From the NCBI RefSeq assembly GCF_905171775.1, contig NC_053490.1, forward strand, positions 86,415,786 through 86,479,785: a stretch of DNA of 64,000 bases. Direction: 5' to 3'. Origin of the DNA: Rana temporaria. Taxonomy: Eukaryota; Chordata; Amphibia; Anura; Ranidae. The number at the start of each line of letters is the position of its first letter. Position 1 is the stretch's first letter. The notes under the pieces were generated by a model, which worked only from the letters and a program-made list of their open reading frames with translations, was not told where the DNA came from and made no database searches. This document shows, in pieces, positions 34,056-44,619 of the stretch. The translations under genes were made by a program, and so were the position numbers.

Positions 34056-34218
34056 TATTACGAAAATAGAATAATACGCACATATACAGTATGTACAGTG
34101 CCTTGAAAAAGTATTCATACTCCTTGAAAGGTTTCACATTTTGTCATGTTACAACCAAAGTGGAAGGAAAATGAAGGAAAATTATAAATGGTTTTCAATT
34201 TTTTTTTACAAATAATTA

Positions 34219-35663
34219 TGTGAAGTGTGGTGTCCATTTGTATTTGTAATAATTTGTAGAACCTCCTTTCTCTGCAATTACAGCTGCAAGTCTTTTTGGG
34301 GATGTCTCTACCAGCTTTGCACATGATAAGAGTGACATTTTTGCCCATTCTTCTTTGCAAAATAGCTCAAGCTCTGTCAGATCGGATGGAGAGCGTCTGT
34401 GAACAGCAATTTTCAAGTCTTGCCACAGATTCTCAATTGGATTTAGGTCTGGACTTTGACTGGGCCATTCTAACGCATGAATATGGTTTGATCTAAACCA
34501 TTCCATTGCAGCTCTGGCTGTATGTTTAGAGTCGTCCTGCTGGAAGGTGAACATCCACCCCAGTCTCAGGTCTTTTGCAGACTCTAAGGCCCTGTACACG
34601 GTCGATCCATCCGATGAGAATGGTCCGACGGACTGTTTTCATCGGTTCATCGCTGAAGCAGACCGATGGTCTGATGTGCGTACACACCATCAGTTCAAAA
34701 CCCGATCGGGTCAGAACGCGGTGACGTAAAACACACAACGTGCTGAAATAAACGAAGTTCAATGCTTCCAAGCATGCATCGACTTGATTCTGAGCATGCG
34801 CGGGTTTTGAACCAATGCTTTTGTCCGATGGTCAGCCGTCCATTGGTTCGATTTTAAAGCAAGTTCTAAAACTTTGGTCTGAAGGACAAAAGTCCGATGA
34901 GCCATACACATGGTCGGTTTGGACCGATGAAACTGGACTTCAGTCCGTTTTCATCGGTTTGGACCGGTCGTGTGTACGGGGCCTCACAGGTTTTCTTCTA
35001 AGATTGCCCTGTATTTGGCTCCATCCATCTTTCCATCAACTCTGACCAGCTTCCCTGTCCCTGCTGAAGAAAAGCATCCCCACAACATGATGCTGCCACC
35101 ACCATGCTTCACAGTGGGGATGGTGTGTTCAGGTGATGTGCAGTGTTATTTTTCCGCAACACATAGCGTTTTGCTTTTAGCTCAAAAAGTACAATTTTGG
35201 TCTCATCTGACCAGGTCACCTTCTTCCACATGTTTGCTGTGTCCCCCACATGACTTCTCGCAAACCGCAAATGGGATTTTTTATGGCTTTCTTTAAACAA
35301 TGGCTTTCTTCATGCCACTCTTACATATAGGCCAGATTTGTGGAGTGCACAACTAATAGTTGTCCTGTGGACAGATTCTCCCACCTGAGCTGTGGATCTC
35401 TGCAGCTCCTCCAGAGTTACCATGGGCCTCTTGGCTGCTTCTCTGATTAATGCTTTTCTTGCCCGGCCTGTCAGTTTAGGTGGACGGCCATGTCTTCGTA
35501 GGTTTGCAGTTGTGCCATACTCTTTCCATTTTTGGATAATGGATTGAACAGTGCTCTGTGAGATGTTCAAAGCTTGGGATTTTTGTTTTCTATTACCTAA
35601 CCCTGCTTTAAACTTCTCCACAACTTTATCCCTGACTTTTCTAGTATGTTCCTTAGCCTTCAT
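34219..35663 (-). pseudogene. Tc1 transposase, broken by frameshifts and an insertion
   Basis: Reading right to left on the minus strand, 35663-35310 gives the N-terminal helix-turn-helix part (MKAKEHTRKVRDKVVEKF, LNISQSTVQSIIQKWKEYG, GRPPKLTGRARK). A frameshift follows. Then 35300-35109 gives RSHVGDTANMWKKVTWSDE with the first catalytic Asp region. After the inserted MITE, 34599-34219 gives FQQDDSKHTARAAMEW and NPIENLWQDLK, with the second Asp and the Glu of the DDE triad. All three catalytic blocks are recognisable, but the frame is broken at least twice and split by 396 bp of foreign DNA. It cannot produce transposase. Confidence 0.88.
34588..34983. mobile_element. GTACACACGAC-family MITE, 396 bp, inside Tc1 transposase
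   Basis: The ends GGCCCTGTACACGGTCGATC and GGTCGTGTGTACGGGGCC are inverted. The flanks TAA (34585-34587) and TCA (34984-34986) suggest a 3-bp duplication with one change. Interior GACCGATG/CATCGGTC words repeat. The surrounding transposase gene resumes directly on either side. Confidence 0.85.
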
Positions 35664-36342
35664 GGTGCTGTTTGTTCACTAAGGTTCTCTAACAAACCTC
35701 TGAGGGATTCACAGAACAGCTGTATTTATACTGCGATTAAATTTCACAAAGGTAGACTCTATTTACTAATTAGGTGACTTCTAAAGGCAATTAGTTCCAC
35801 TAGATTTTAGTTAGGGGTATCTGAGTAAAGGGGGCTGAATACAAATGCATGCCACACTTTTCACATATTTTTTTGTAAAAAGAAAATGTTAAACGTTTAT
35901 CAATTTCCTTCCACTTCAGTTATGTAACTTTGTGTTGGTCTATCACATAAAATCTCAATAAAATACATTTCCGTTTTTGGTTCTAACATAAAATGTGGAA
36001 AATTTCAAGGGGTGTAAATACTTTTTCAAGACACTGTAATTGGGATACAAGGCTAATCATAGCTTTTTACAATTGCAGTTTCACTTGAAGATGTATTTGA
36101 TATTTATAAACTCAGCCAGTTTTCACCTTTGTCATTTACCTGAAATTTTGGAGATTTTATTATGTTTCTGTACAATAAAGTTGAATGTTTTTTTTTTACC
36201 AGAAATATAGCTTTGATAAAAATTTGTATCATGGGACATACAGAATCAAAGGGGAGTTTTCATAATGTCTGTAAAGGGAGTTTTCTAGTAAATTTGACAA
36301 ATGCAAAAATAGGTTGGCAGTAAAAGGTTTAATATAAATTTA

Positions 36343-36792
36343 CAGTAAAACCTTGGATTGCGAGTATTATTTTGTTCCAGAAACATGCTTGTAATCCAAA
36401 GCACTTGTATATCAAAGCGAGTTTCCCCATAAGAAATCATGAAAACTCAAATGATTCATTCAGTCCATATAAAAGATCATAGCAATGTTGTGGGTTGTGT
36501 AACCATAAAATGTCCATCCACAAATGGAAGCCTCCACAAGGGGATTAGAAGCAAAATCCAGCAGGAGCTACAGAGTATAAAAGAAAAGAATGGCGCCTCG
36601 AAGTGTGGCAATATGGTTACATTTAATGAAGGTACAACATATTGCTACACTTACTTAGAGGGGCCTCTCTTCTCTTTTATACTATTGTGACACGACGCTA
36701 CTTGTATATCAAGTCAAAATTTAATTAAAACATTTTGCTTGTCTTGCAAAACGCTCTCAAACCAAGTTACTCTCAAACCAAGGTTTTCACTG
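36343..36792. mobile_element. Mariner/Tigger-like non-autonomous element, 450 bp
   Basis: The ends CAGTAAAACCTTGG and CCAAGGTTTTCACTG are inverted and flanked by TA (36341-36342, 36793-36794). It shares its interior with 26662-27321. No transposase. Confidence 0.8.
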
Positions 36793-37170
36793 TATTCATC
36801 TTTTAAGATTATTTCTGTTGGCTCACAGGAGTATTTAAGTTTCTACTAGTTGAATCTGCAGAAAGTATATTACAGAAAGGACAGAGGTCATATCTGTAGA
36901 TCTGGGAAAGCTGTTACTGTGCTCACATTTTCTTCTTTTTTTTTTCTCCCTGGGAAAGTAGAGATTAACAGCGGGTTTATGGTTCTACACAAGAATTTAA
37001 GCTGAAAAGGAAAATGTCGATTTTACTAAGAAGACGACAAGATAAAATGCCCAATGTATACAGTTTTTGCTGAATTTGTTTCATTTATTTTCAGTAGTTT
37101 GTTGTATATCTAAAGCTAAAACCTTTTTATTCCATTTCGGATAGAGTGGGGAATGGTTAAAACCCCTGAT

Positions 37171-37198
37171 TGTTTGTTTGTTTGTTTGTTTGTTTGTT
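37171..37198. repeat. (TGTT)n microsatellite
   Basis: Seven consecutive TGTT units, within what may be the body of an old TTAA-type MITE (about 37090-37350). Confidence 0.9.
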
Positions 37199-37359
37199 AC
37201 TTTTGCCATCTCAAGAGATTTCCTTTTCACTTCCTAATCTATATGCATAACAGGAAATGGGGAAAAATCTCCTTTTTATACAGTTGCCACTGAAAATAGT
37301 GTCCCCTGTGGAAGATTCCTCAGTTTGTTTCTGTTCTAGTGGCAACTTAACTTTTTTTA

Positions 37360-38585
37360 ATGTTTCAATCATTTTTATTCAAGTTTTACAAATAATACAA
37401 ATCTTGGCTTTTCATTGTGCTTCATACATTGTCTTTAGGGAGTCATACATTTAATACACTCAAGGAATCCTCCAATTATAGCATGCATGGACCATTGTCA
37501 TATCCTAATGTGAATTATATCCTAGTCGCTCAAATGTTTATGGCGTACAGGCCATTCTAAACCAAGGGCCAGATTCACATATAACTGCGGCGGCGTAACG
37601 TATCGTCTATACGTTACACCGCCGCAAGTTTTCAGCGCAAGTGCCTGATTCACCAAGCACTTGCGTGTAAACTTACGGCGGTGTAACGTAAAGGCGTCCG
37701 GCGCAAGCCCGCCTAATTCAAATGGGGCGTGTACCATTTAAATTAGGCGCGCTCCCGCGCCGGACGTACTACGCATGCTCCGTTTTGAAATTCCCGCCGT
37801 GCTTTGCGCGAAGTGACGTAATTTTTTTGAACGGCGACGTGCGTAACGTACTTTCGTATTCCCGGACGTCTTACGCAAAAAAAAAAAATTGAAATTCGAC
37901 GCGGGAACGACGGCCATACTTTAACATGGCTCGTCTAAATTTAAGCCATGTTAAAGCAGCCGTAACTTTGCGACGGGAAAAAACTACTAGCGACAACGTA
38001 ACGAACGCGAAAACCTTTGTGGATCACCGTAAAAGCTCATTTGCATACCCGACGCTGGAAAACGACGTGAACTCCTCCGTGAAAGCCGTCGTATCTTGTT
38101 TGTGAATCACAAATTAAGATACGACGCGGCAAATTTGAAAATACGCCGGAGTATCAGTAGATACTCCGGCGTATTTCTTCTGTGAATCTGGCCCCAAGAT
38201 TCTTACACTATACGCAGTACTACTTTATTTGTGGCCTAAAGCATGCTCCCTTTCACAGGCCATAGAGTATGTCCCGCCCGCTAGGAAGCACCAACTCCCC
38301 ATCCTTCTGGTCATGGGGGGTACCCTCCACACCCCAATTTAACAATGTCTCGCCGAGGGTAAAAAGGGAACAAGAATTAAAACTAAACAAATAAACGTTA
38401 AAAGAAAAAGGGGAGGGGAGGGGTAGAACAAAGAAGAGAGAAAATAAAAACAAAATACAGAGGGGAGAGCAAAGAAGGAAAATTAGGGGGGGGGGAATCA
38501 TGGCTCCGTGCTCAGTGACTTTTCGTGCAGGAATGAATCTACGATAGTTTGTGATCGTCCCGGGGTCATTTGTCAGGTGCAACTC
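37360..38585 (-). mobile_element. Probable LINE 3' UTR, interrupted by a Harbinger MITE
   Basis: On the minus strand the segment ends in sequence with an AATAAA-type signal near 37375-37380. It carries a long polypyrimidine stretch (38400-38490, CCCCTCCCC-type on the minus strand), as seen in frog L1/Tx1-like LINE tails. No coding region is recognisable. The assignment comes from general appearance and is weak. Confidence 0.35.
37566..38194. mobile_element. Harbinger-type MITE, 629 bp, 3-bp duplication CAA
   Basis: The ends GGGCCAGATTCACA and TGTGAATCTGGCCC are exact mirrors, flanked by CAA (37563-37565, 38195-38197). The interior resembles 33401-34055 and 16930-17704. Confidence 0.9.
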
Positions 38586-38890
38586 GACATTTTTTATTTT
38601 TCTTTACTTTCAGGTCTTATGACATTGGGTACCAAGGCAGGGAGACTGAATCTCCCTAGCAGGGATACCGACAGTAAAACCTACAGGGGTTTTAATCTTT
38701 TTCTACACGCTATCGAAGGCTAAAAAACTAATTTGCGTGTCACTATTTTTTTTTACTTTGGAATTACACGTACATGTATGGCCAAAAAGTTTGTGTGTAT
38801 CCGTCCATCAGATCTCTAGGAGCTTCTTAGATATCCCATTCCAAAACCATAGGCAATAATATGGAGTTTGTGCACCCCTTTGTGACTTAA

Positions 38891-39706
38891 AGCGGAAGTA
38901 AACCCATCCATAAAACCATTTCATTTTCAGTAGGTGCCGGCAATGGTTGCGCTCCCATTGGTTGCGCTCTCAACCAAACTTTCAAACCATCCAATGGCTG
39001 GTGTCTAAACTGATCACATGTGTAGCATCATGGCAGTTGTAGATTAAACAGAGGTAAAGATGGCAGCTTCCTGAAAACAATAGGAGGGTTTACTTTAGAG
39101 CTGCACAATTAATCGTCAAGAATCGTTATCGCGATCTTTTTCCCATTGCAATTCTTGACACAGGGTTTCAGATCTTTGACATGAATTTTTTTTTCTCTCT
39201 GCACTTTGGTATGCAAAGAATTTCCTCTCTGCTCTCAGCCAAAAGTCAAAGTCTGGGCAATCTGCCAAGTCTGGGCAGCCTGCCAAGTTTTGAAAACATT
39301 CTTTATCAGTGGAAAGTTAAGTCTAAACATTGAATCACATTGACTTTTACATCAAAGGAATAAACTTCTGTATGTAAATTAGGAATGTTTAACCACTTAA
39401 ACACCACACCAGCTCATATAATTTTTTAGTAGAGACACTAGAGAATAAAATGGCGGTTGCTGCAATATTTTATGTTGCACTGTATTTGCTCAGCAGTCTT
39501 TTTAAATGCAATTTTTTTGGAAAAAATGACTTTAATGAATTAAAAAAAAAAAAAAATAGCCAGTAAAGTTAGCCCATTTTTTTTTATTTCTTTTTTTGTA
39601 TAAATGTAAAAGATTTTATGCTGTGAGAATCGTGATCTTCATTCTAAGCAAAAAAATCGTGATTCTCATTTTGGCCAGAATCGTACAGCTCTAGTTTACT
39701 TACACT
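38891..39706. mobile_element. TTAA-flanked MITE hosting a hAT element
   Basis: TTAA occurs at 38887-38890 and 39707-39710. The ends AGCGGAAGTAAACC and AGTTTACTTACACT are imperfect mirrors. Without the nested hAT element it would be about 210 bp. Confidence 0.75.
39096..39693. mobile_element. hAT-type MITE, 598 bp, 8-bp duplication GTTTACTT
   Basis: The ends TAGAGCTGCACAATTAATCG and CGTACAGCTCTA are inverted. GTTTACTT is exact on both sides (39088-39095, 39694-39701). The interior (AGAGAATAAAATGGCG and onward) is shared with about 3300-3460 and 42640-42850. Confidence 0.92.
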
Positions 39707-39942
39707 TTAACTGCCACTCTTCTGAAAAGGTTTTTAACAAGATTTTGAAACATGTCTGTGGGAATTTGTGCCAATTTAGCCAAAATAACTTTTGTAGAGT
39801 CAAGCAGAGTCAAGTACTGATGTTGTATTAGAAGACCTTGCTCACAACTGGTGTTCCAATTAATACCAAAGGTCTTTAGTAGGGTTGAGGTCAGCGTTCT
39901 CTGCATGCCACTCAGTTCCTCCATACCAGATTTGGCAGACCA

Positions 39943-40118
39943 TGGGGTTGATTTACTAAAACTGGAGAGTGCAAAATCTGGTGCAGCTGTGCATGGTAGC
40001 CAATCAGCTTCTCACTTCAGCTTGTTCAATTAAGCTTTGACAAATAAACCTAGAAGCTGATTGGTTTCTATGCAGAGCTGCACCAGATTTTGCACTCTTC
40101 AGTTTTAGTAAATCATCT
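39943..40118. mobile_element. Fold-back MITE (GGTTGATTTACTAAAAC family)
   Basis: The left arm GGGTTGATTTACTAAAACTG pairs with CAGTTTTAGTAAATCATCTCC on the right. Inner words AGTGCAAAATCTGGTGCAGC and its mirror also pair. CATG occurs outside both ends and may be the target duplication. Confidence 0.75.
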
Positions 40119-40127
40119 CCCATGTCT

Positions 40128-40305
40128 TTATGACGACGTTTTGAAAAACGACACAAAAAATTCAAGCATGTTCGAATTTTTTTTTTGTCGTTTTTCAGAA
40201 GACATAAAACGACATTTTCCCCACACACGGTCATTTTAAATTGCGTTTTCAAAATCAATGTTTTTTTTCATCACAAAAAAACGACTGTCTGTACGCGGCA
40301 TAAAT
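40128..40305. mobile_element. Fragment of a GTACACACG-like element
   Basis: AAAACGAC/GTCGTTTT words alternate. The right end reads CTGTCTGTACGCGGCAT, resembling the terminal GTGTGTACGAGGC of the GTACACACGAC family. The left end is uncertain. Confidence 0.45.
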
Positions 40306-40563
40306 GTTTTTTCTCTTTCTTTGAACTTCTCACTTCCTGTTTCTCCTCAGTAAGCTTTCCACCATCATCCAAGCGGTGGAAAGTCATTTAGAACAGCTTA
40401 CTGAACACTGTACTGAGGAGGAACAGGAAGTGAGAAATTTTAGACAAAGAAAACAAAGAAAAAAAAATTTAGAAGGGAAATCGAAGGAAATGGTAAGTGA
40501 ACCAACAATGCACTAGCTTAAAGTAACCTATATAGAAAAAAAAAACTAACCTTTACAACCCCT
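40306..40563. mobile_element. TTAA-type fold-back MITE, left end lost
   Basis: It matches the AGGGGTTGT family (10891-11214, 32347-32655), including GAACTTCTCACTTCCTGTTT and its mirror. It ends CTTTACAACCCCT before TTAA at 40564-40567. Its left terminus is missing at the junction with the preceding fragment. Confidence 0.75.
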
Positions 40564-40911
40564 TTAAATTCTATCATTTGGAGTGGTGTCTGCTTATTGT
40601 GACCATATGTGGTCAGGTGTCCACAAACTTTTGGCTATATGGTGTATAAATAATTCAAGTCATCAAAAGGAGCACAGAGTGTTTAGAAGCTCAGAAGTCC
40701 CAGAAATTAAAGCAATTTTTTTATCCAACACTATAATGATTTGCTATGACAAAGTGACCGGTACAAATTGAGTTGATGGAACTATCGTATGTATAACACA
40801 CTTGGCCAATGTTTCGTTCACTTACTAGTCTGCAGAAGACCAGTTGTCTCCAGCAGTAGCTTCACACCATTTCAAATGAACAGCAATGGTCTTGATTGTG
40901 TTAAACATACT

Positions 40912-41440
40912 GGCCCGGAATCACGTAGCACTTACGCCGACGTATCTCGAGATACGCCGCATAAGTGCACATATGCGCCGTCGTATCTATGCGCCTGAAT
41001 CTGAAAGCAAGATGCGCCTCTAAATAGGCTTCATCCGATCGCCGTAAGTTTCCTACGCCGTCGTATCGTGGGCGCATATTTACGCTGGCTGCAAGGGGCG
41101 CTCCCATTGATTTACGATTCGAATATGCAAATGAGTGAGATACGCTGATTCACGAACGTACTTGCGCCCGGCGCATTAATATACGCGGTTTACGTAAGTC
41201 GTACGTCCGGCGTAAAGTTACGACTCATGAAGCAGGTGTAAGTCAGCAGCAGTTTTTTACGTTGTTTACGTAGTACGTGAATAGGGCTAGTCGTAGGTTA
41301 CGTTCAAGTCGTAGGCAGTGATTCGACGTAACTTAGGTAGTTGTTTCGACGTGATTCTGAGCATGCGCACTGGGAAGCGTCCATGGGACGGTGCATGCGC
41401 TGTTCGTTATTCGTATCTTGATGGCGCTCGACCCATCATT
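40912..41440. mobile_element. Harbinger-type MITE, right end lost, closest to the autonomous copy
   Basis: It starts GGCCCGGAATCACG. The stretch around 40960-40995 (ATATGCGCCGTCGTATCTAT) resembles 52190-52217 of the autonomous Harbinger more closely than the other MITEs do. The right end is missing where a Tc1 fragment begins near 41457. Confidence 0.7.
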
Positions 41441-41456
41441 TACACTGCACACACCA

Positions 41457-41856
41457 TCTTTGCTTTTCTTCAGCAGGGACAGGGAAGCTGGTCAGAGTTG
41501 ATGGGAAGATGGATGGAGCCAAATACAGGGCGAGCTTAGAACAAAACCTGTTAGAGTCTGCAAAAGACTTGAGACTGGAGCGGATGTTCATCTTCCAGCA
41601 GGACAACAACCCTAAACACACAGCCAGAGCTACATTTGAATGGTTTAGATTAAAGCATATTCATGTGTTGGGATGGCCCAGTCTAAGCCCAGACCTAAAT
41701 CCAATTGAGAATCTGTGGCAAGACTTGAAAATTGCTGTTCAGACGCTCTCCATCCAATCTGACAGAGCTTGAGCTATTTTGCAAACAAGAATGGGCAAAA
41801 ATTTCACTCTCTAGATGTGCAAAGCTGGTAGAGACATCCCCAAAAAACCTGTTCTG
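41457..41856 (+). pseudogene. Tc1 transposase C-terminal fragment
   Basis: The plus-strand translation contains QQGQGSWSELMGRWMEPNTG, MFIFQQDNNPKHTARATFEW with the second catalytic Asp, and NPIENLWQDLKIAV with the Glu. It belongs to the same family as 34096-36036 and 45978-47348. Both terminal repeats and the N-terminal half are absent. It is fused directly to a truncated Harbinger MITE on the left. Confidence 0.88.
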
Positions 41857-42850
41857 TCTCTGTCAGGAGCGATCGCAGGTGGGCGGCAGACATTGAATAT
41901 TACATTTAAAAGCTGACAATGACAGTCAGCGTTGGTAAGCGAGGGAGTTTACTGCTCTCCTCCTGTTCTCCTTACACACACTCCCCTCCCCAAAGAGGAC
42001 CTGTCACATATCTGCTATCACATAGGGGATTATTGGTCCCCCATGTGATAGCAATAAAATCATAAGTAAAAAAAAAATCAACCCCTCTCTGGATCTTAAC
42101 TAGCATTTCCCCTATTCTATGTAAACAGTGCAGAGTCAGAGCTGTAAAAAAAAGACATTCTTCAGCACAGAGAGATAGCGACGAGATACAATGTGTCTCT
42201 TGGTTCTTTTAGATCAAAGGGATAAACTTTGGTCTGTAAATTAGTTCAGTTTAACCACTTAAAGTGATTGTAAAATTTTTTTGTTTTCTTTAAAATAACA
42301 AACATGTTCTACTTACCTGCTTTATGCAAGGGTTATTGCACAGAGCGGCCCGATCATACTTTTCTGGGGTCCTCCGGTGGCGCTCCTGGCACCTCCTCCA
42401 CATCAAGTGCCCCCACAGAAAGCCGCATTTTATGGGGGCACTCATGCGGGCTTTTCCGAGTCCTGCTGCTGTGTCCATTGACACAGACAGCAGGACTGCC
42501 CCCCCTCGGCCCCAGTGTCACTGGACTTGGTTGACAGCAGCGGGAGCCAATGGCTCCTGCTGCTATCAATCTATCCAATGAGGACCTGAGACAGTGGCTG
42601 GAGCTGCTGGGCTTGCTCTCGTCATATATTTTTCTTAGCAGAGACCCTACAGAATAAAATGGCGATCGTTGCAATATTTTATGTCACACAGTATTTGCAC
42701 AGCTGTCTTTTGAAAAAAAATACACCTTAATGAATTAAAAAAACTAAACGGTAAAGTTAGTCCAATTTTTTGGTATAATGTGATAAGATGATGTTACGCA
42801 GAGAATCGTAATCTTTATTCTAAGCAAAAAATTGTGATTCTCAAGTGGTT
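41857..42850. repeat. Mosaic of older repeats
   Basis: About 42130-42260 and 42630-42850 match the interior of the hAT-type element at 39096-39693, so they look like one diverged copy split at TTAA (about 42259) by a foreign segment beginning AGTGATTGTAAA. 41857-42130 is a different unidentified repeat. The ORFs here are short and unconserved. Confidence 0.5.
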
Positions 42851-43042
42851 AAGTGGATGTAAAGAGCTGATGTAAAACTGATGAAAAACGGATCTGTTTT
42901 GCCTTTGAAAAAACATGACTGAACTGATGAAGCAAACCTAAAGGCATGTGCGAAAGGGGCCTTAGTGACTGGTAACAGTGTTTCATATTTCATTGGCACA
43001 TTCATTTCAAACTTGCATGGTAAAGGTATCCTCTGCTTCCAG

Positions 43043-43287
43043 GTGTCCAGGAGCTTCACATCGGAGACAGGTGTTAGATCAGAGAAGAGCCAGCAAGCTG
43101 CAAATAGACATTGAAGACACAGAAAATATCCCAGCTGTAATTGATCATCCAACAACCGTATCTCCAGATGTGGACAAGGCTGGGACAGCACTACTGGAGA
43201 GAAACTCAACTCCAACTGTGCTTCCTGTATGGTCAGATGAACAAGGATTTGATAATCCTGCCTTCGAGGAAAGCACCGTGTCTGACA
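43043..43287 (+). CDS. LNX2: LNX2 second coding exon (zinc-finger end and NPAF motif)
   Basis: The exon is 245 bp and encodes the last base of Arg134 through residue 215 plus one base. It starts after a pyrimidine-rich CTCTGCTTCCAG acceptor ending at 43042. It ends at GACA before a GTATGT donor at 43288. The phases (2 in, 1 out) join exactly with the first coding exon. It completes the second zinc finger (CPGASHRR, C135 and H140) and a charged linker. It also carries FDNPAFEES with NPAF at residues 205-208. LNX1 has NPAY there, the Numb PTB-binding motif, and LNX2 proteins have NPAF, so this supports the LNX2 assignment. The open frame continues into the intron to a stop at 43341-43343, which is read-through only. 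The four PDZ domains must lie on exons to the right of the window. Confidence 0.93.
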
Positions 43288-43496
43288 GTATGTATAGCAA
43301 CACACTCTTGTCTTTAATTGATAAAAAAACTCCACAAGATTAAAAAAAACACTTTTGTACCATTGTGAGGCAGGAAACTGAAGTATGCAGGCTCTTGTCA
43401 CCTCAGGCAAAAATCATAATCTCAGGATTGTGTCTTTAGTGCCCAATGGTTTGATTCTCTGTTCCCTTAGTAGATGAATAGGCAAAGGCCTGTACC

Positions 43497-44145
43497 ATAT
43501 GACCAAAACTTTGTGGACACCTGACCATTATACCTGTATGAACTTACAGAATTGTAAACCTTGTTCCGAAACTATGGGCACTAATATGGAATTGGTTGCT
43601 AATTTTCTGGTTAAGCTTTCCACAAGATTTTGGAGTGTGCCTGTAAGATTTGTGCCCATTCAGTCAAACAAGCATTTGTGAGGTCAAGACTTGGCTTTCA
43701 ATTGGCATTCAAATTCCTCCTGAGGATGTTTAATAGGGTGAAGTCATGGTTCTGTGCAGGTCACTTAAGTTCCTTCACACCAAACTCCTCAATTTACGTC
43801 TTTACGAAGCTGGCTTTGTGCACACACCTGAAAATCCAGAGGGGAAAGCCGAGAACCTGCTTGGGTTCAGTCTTTTACCTACACACGGCATGTTTTCCCG
43901 ACAGGAAAACTGTGATAGAGCTTTGCCCGGGAATCCCGGCCGTGTGTATGCTCCATCGCAGTAAAGAAAACTGGTTCTCTTTTTTTATCTGGCGGTTTTT
44001 GGGCAGTTTTCCCGTCTGAGCATACACACGGCCGGGATTCCCGGCCAAAAGCTCTCCTCACAGTTTTCCCCGTTGGAAAAACTGATCGTGTGTACGAGGC
44101 ATAATGATTCAAATGGGTGTCTGTCCACATACTTTTGGGTGGTAA
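43497..44145. mobile_element. Tc1/mariner-type remnant with nested MITE
   Basis: The left end CATATGACCAAAACTTTGTG and the right end TGTCCACATACTTTTGGGTG are imperfect inverted relatives of the ends at 38773-40644. The body lacks a readable transposase. 43815-44100 is a nested GTACACACGAC-family element. Confidence 0.6.
43815..44100. mobile_element. GTACACACGAC-family MITE, left end diverged
   Basis: The right end reads CTGATCGTGTGTACGAGGCA. The interior has CGGGAATCCCGGCCGTGTGT and its mirror ACACACGGCCGGGATTCCCG. The left end is diverged (GTGCACACACCTG). Confidence 0.65.
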
Positions 44146-44269
44146 GTTTAAGTGTGATGTTCAGGTGTTCACAAACATTTACCCATATAATTTACTTAGA
44201 TCTATCTATCCTGTTTCAATGAGCTGTGTTCAGGGACACTCTATGATTTCTTAAGTCCCAACTGACTGA

Positions 44270-44619
44270 TGCCTCATACACACGACCTGTTTTCCCGTCA
44301 GAGAAAACTGCCATGACAGCTTTTGGCTGGGAAAACCGGCCGTGTGTACGCTCCATAGCAGTTTTCCTGACAGGAAAACCGCCGGGAATCCCGGCAGGAA
44401 AAATGAGAACATGTTATCTTTTTTTAAGCCGGCAGTTTTTTTTATAGGGAAAGCCTGCGGTGGAGCATACACACGGCCGGATTTCCCGACCAAAGCTCTC
44501 ATGGCAGTTTTCCTACCAGGAAAACCGGCCATGTGTAGGGGGAAAAAGCTACCGAGCAGGTTTTCAGTTTTCCAGGCAGACTTTTTACCGCCGGGAAAAC
44601 TGATCGTGTATACAAGGCA
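44270..44619. mobile_element. GTACACACGAC-family MITE, 350 bp, duplication TGA
   Basis: The ends TGCCTCATACACACGACCTG and GATCGTGTATACAAGGCA are inverted. TGA occurs on both sides (44267-44269, 44620-44622), the clearest 3-bp duplication in this family here. Confidence 0.8.

Larger units (their letters stand above)
34096..36036 (-). mobile_element. Tc1-like transposon with nested MITE
   Basis: The ends CAGTGCCTTGAAAAAGTATT and its mirror ending CACTG are flanked by TA (34094-34095, 36037-36038). The long terminal repeats share TTTGTCATGTTACAACC-type words. The element is interrupted by a GTACACACGAC-family MITE at 34588-34983 and carries a decayed transposase on the minus strand. It is a close relative of 45978-47348 and of the fragment at 41457-41856. 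Confidence 0.9.
38773..40644. mobile_element. Old Tc1/mariner-type element hosting several nested MITEs
   Basis: The terminal words CATGTATGGCCAAAAAGTTT and AACTTTTGGCTATATGGTG are inverted, with TA outside. Pieces of its own body survive at 38773-38886, about 39711-39942 and about 40568-40644. The rest is occupied by later insertions: 38891-39706 (itself carrying 39096-39693), 39943-40118 and 40128-40563. No readable transposase remains. The fragment at 43497-44145 has similar ends. Confidence 0.7.
13206..43042 (+). other. LNX2: LNX2 intron between the first two coding exons (29.8 kb)
   Basis: The intron begins GTGAGA at 13206 and ends with a pyrimidine-rich tract and CAG at 43042. Joining the exons restores codon 134 (AG+G, Arg) and continues into CPGASHRR, a sequence known to follow in LNX2. 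Most of the intron is transposon insertions listed separately. Segments with nothing recognised include 13212-16750 (apart from a C-rich patch at 13510-13545), 20720-22040, 22550-24350 and 30700-31410. Confidence 0.85.

Noticed and set aside
43288..43343. Extension of the LNX2 frame to a stop at 43343
   Set aside because: A GTATGT donor at 43288 in the correct phase ends the exon. The extension has no similarity to LNX2 and would remove all PDZ domains.
42841..43410. Minus-strand open frame of 189 codons overlapping the second LNX2 coding exon
   Set aside because: It is antisense to a real exon. The plus strand has the correct LNX2 sequence, phases and splice sites.
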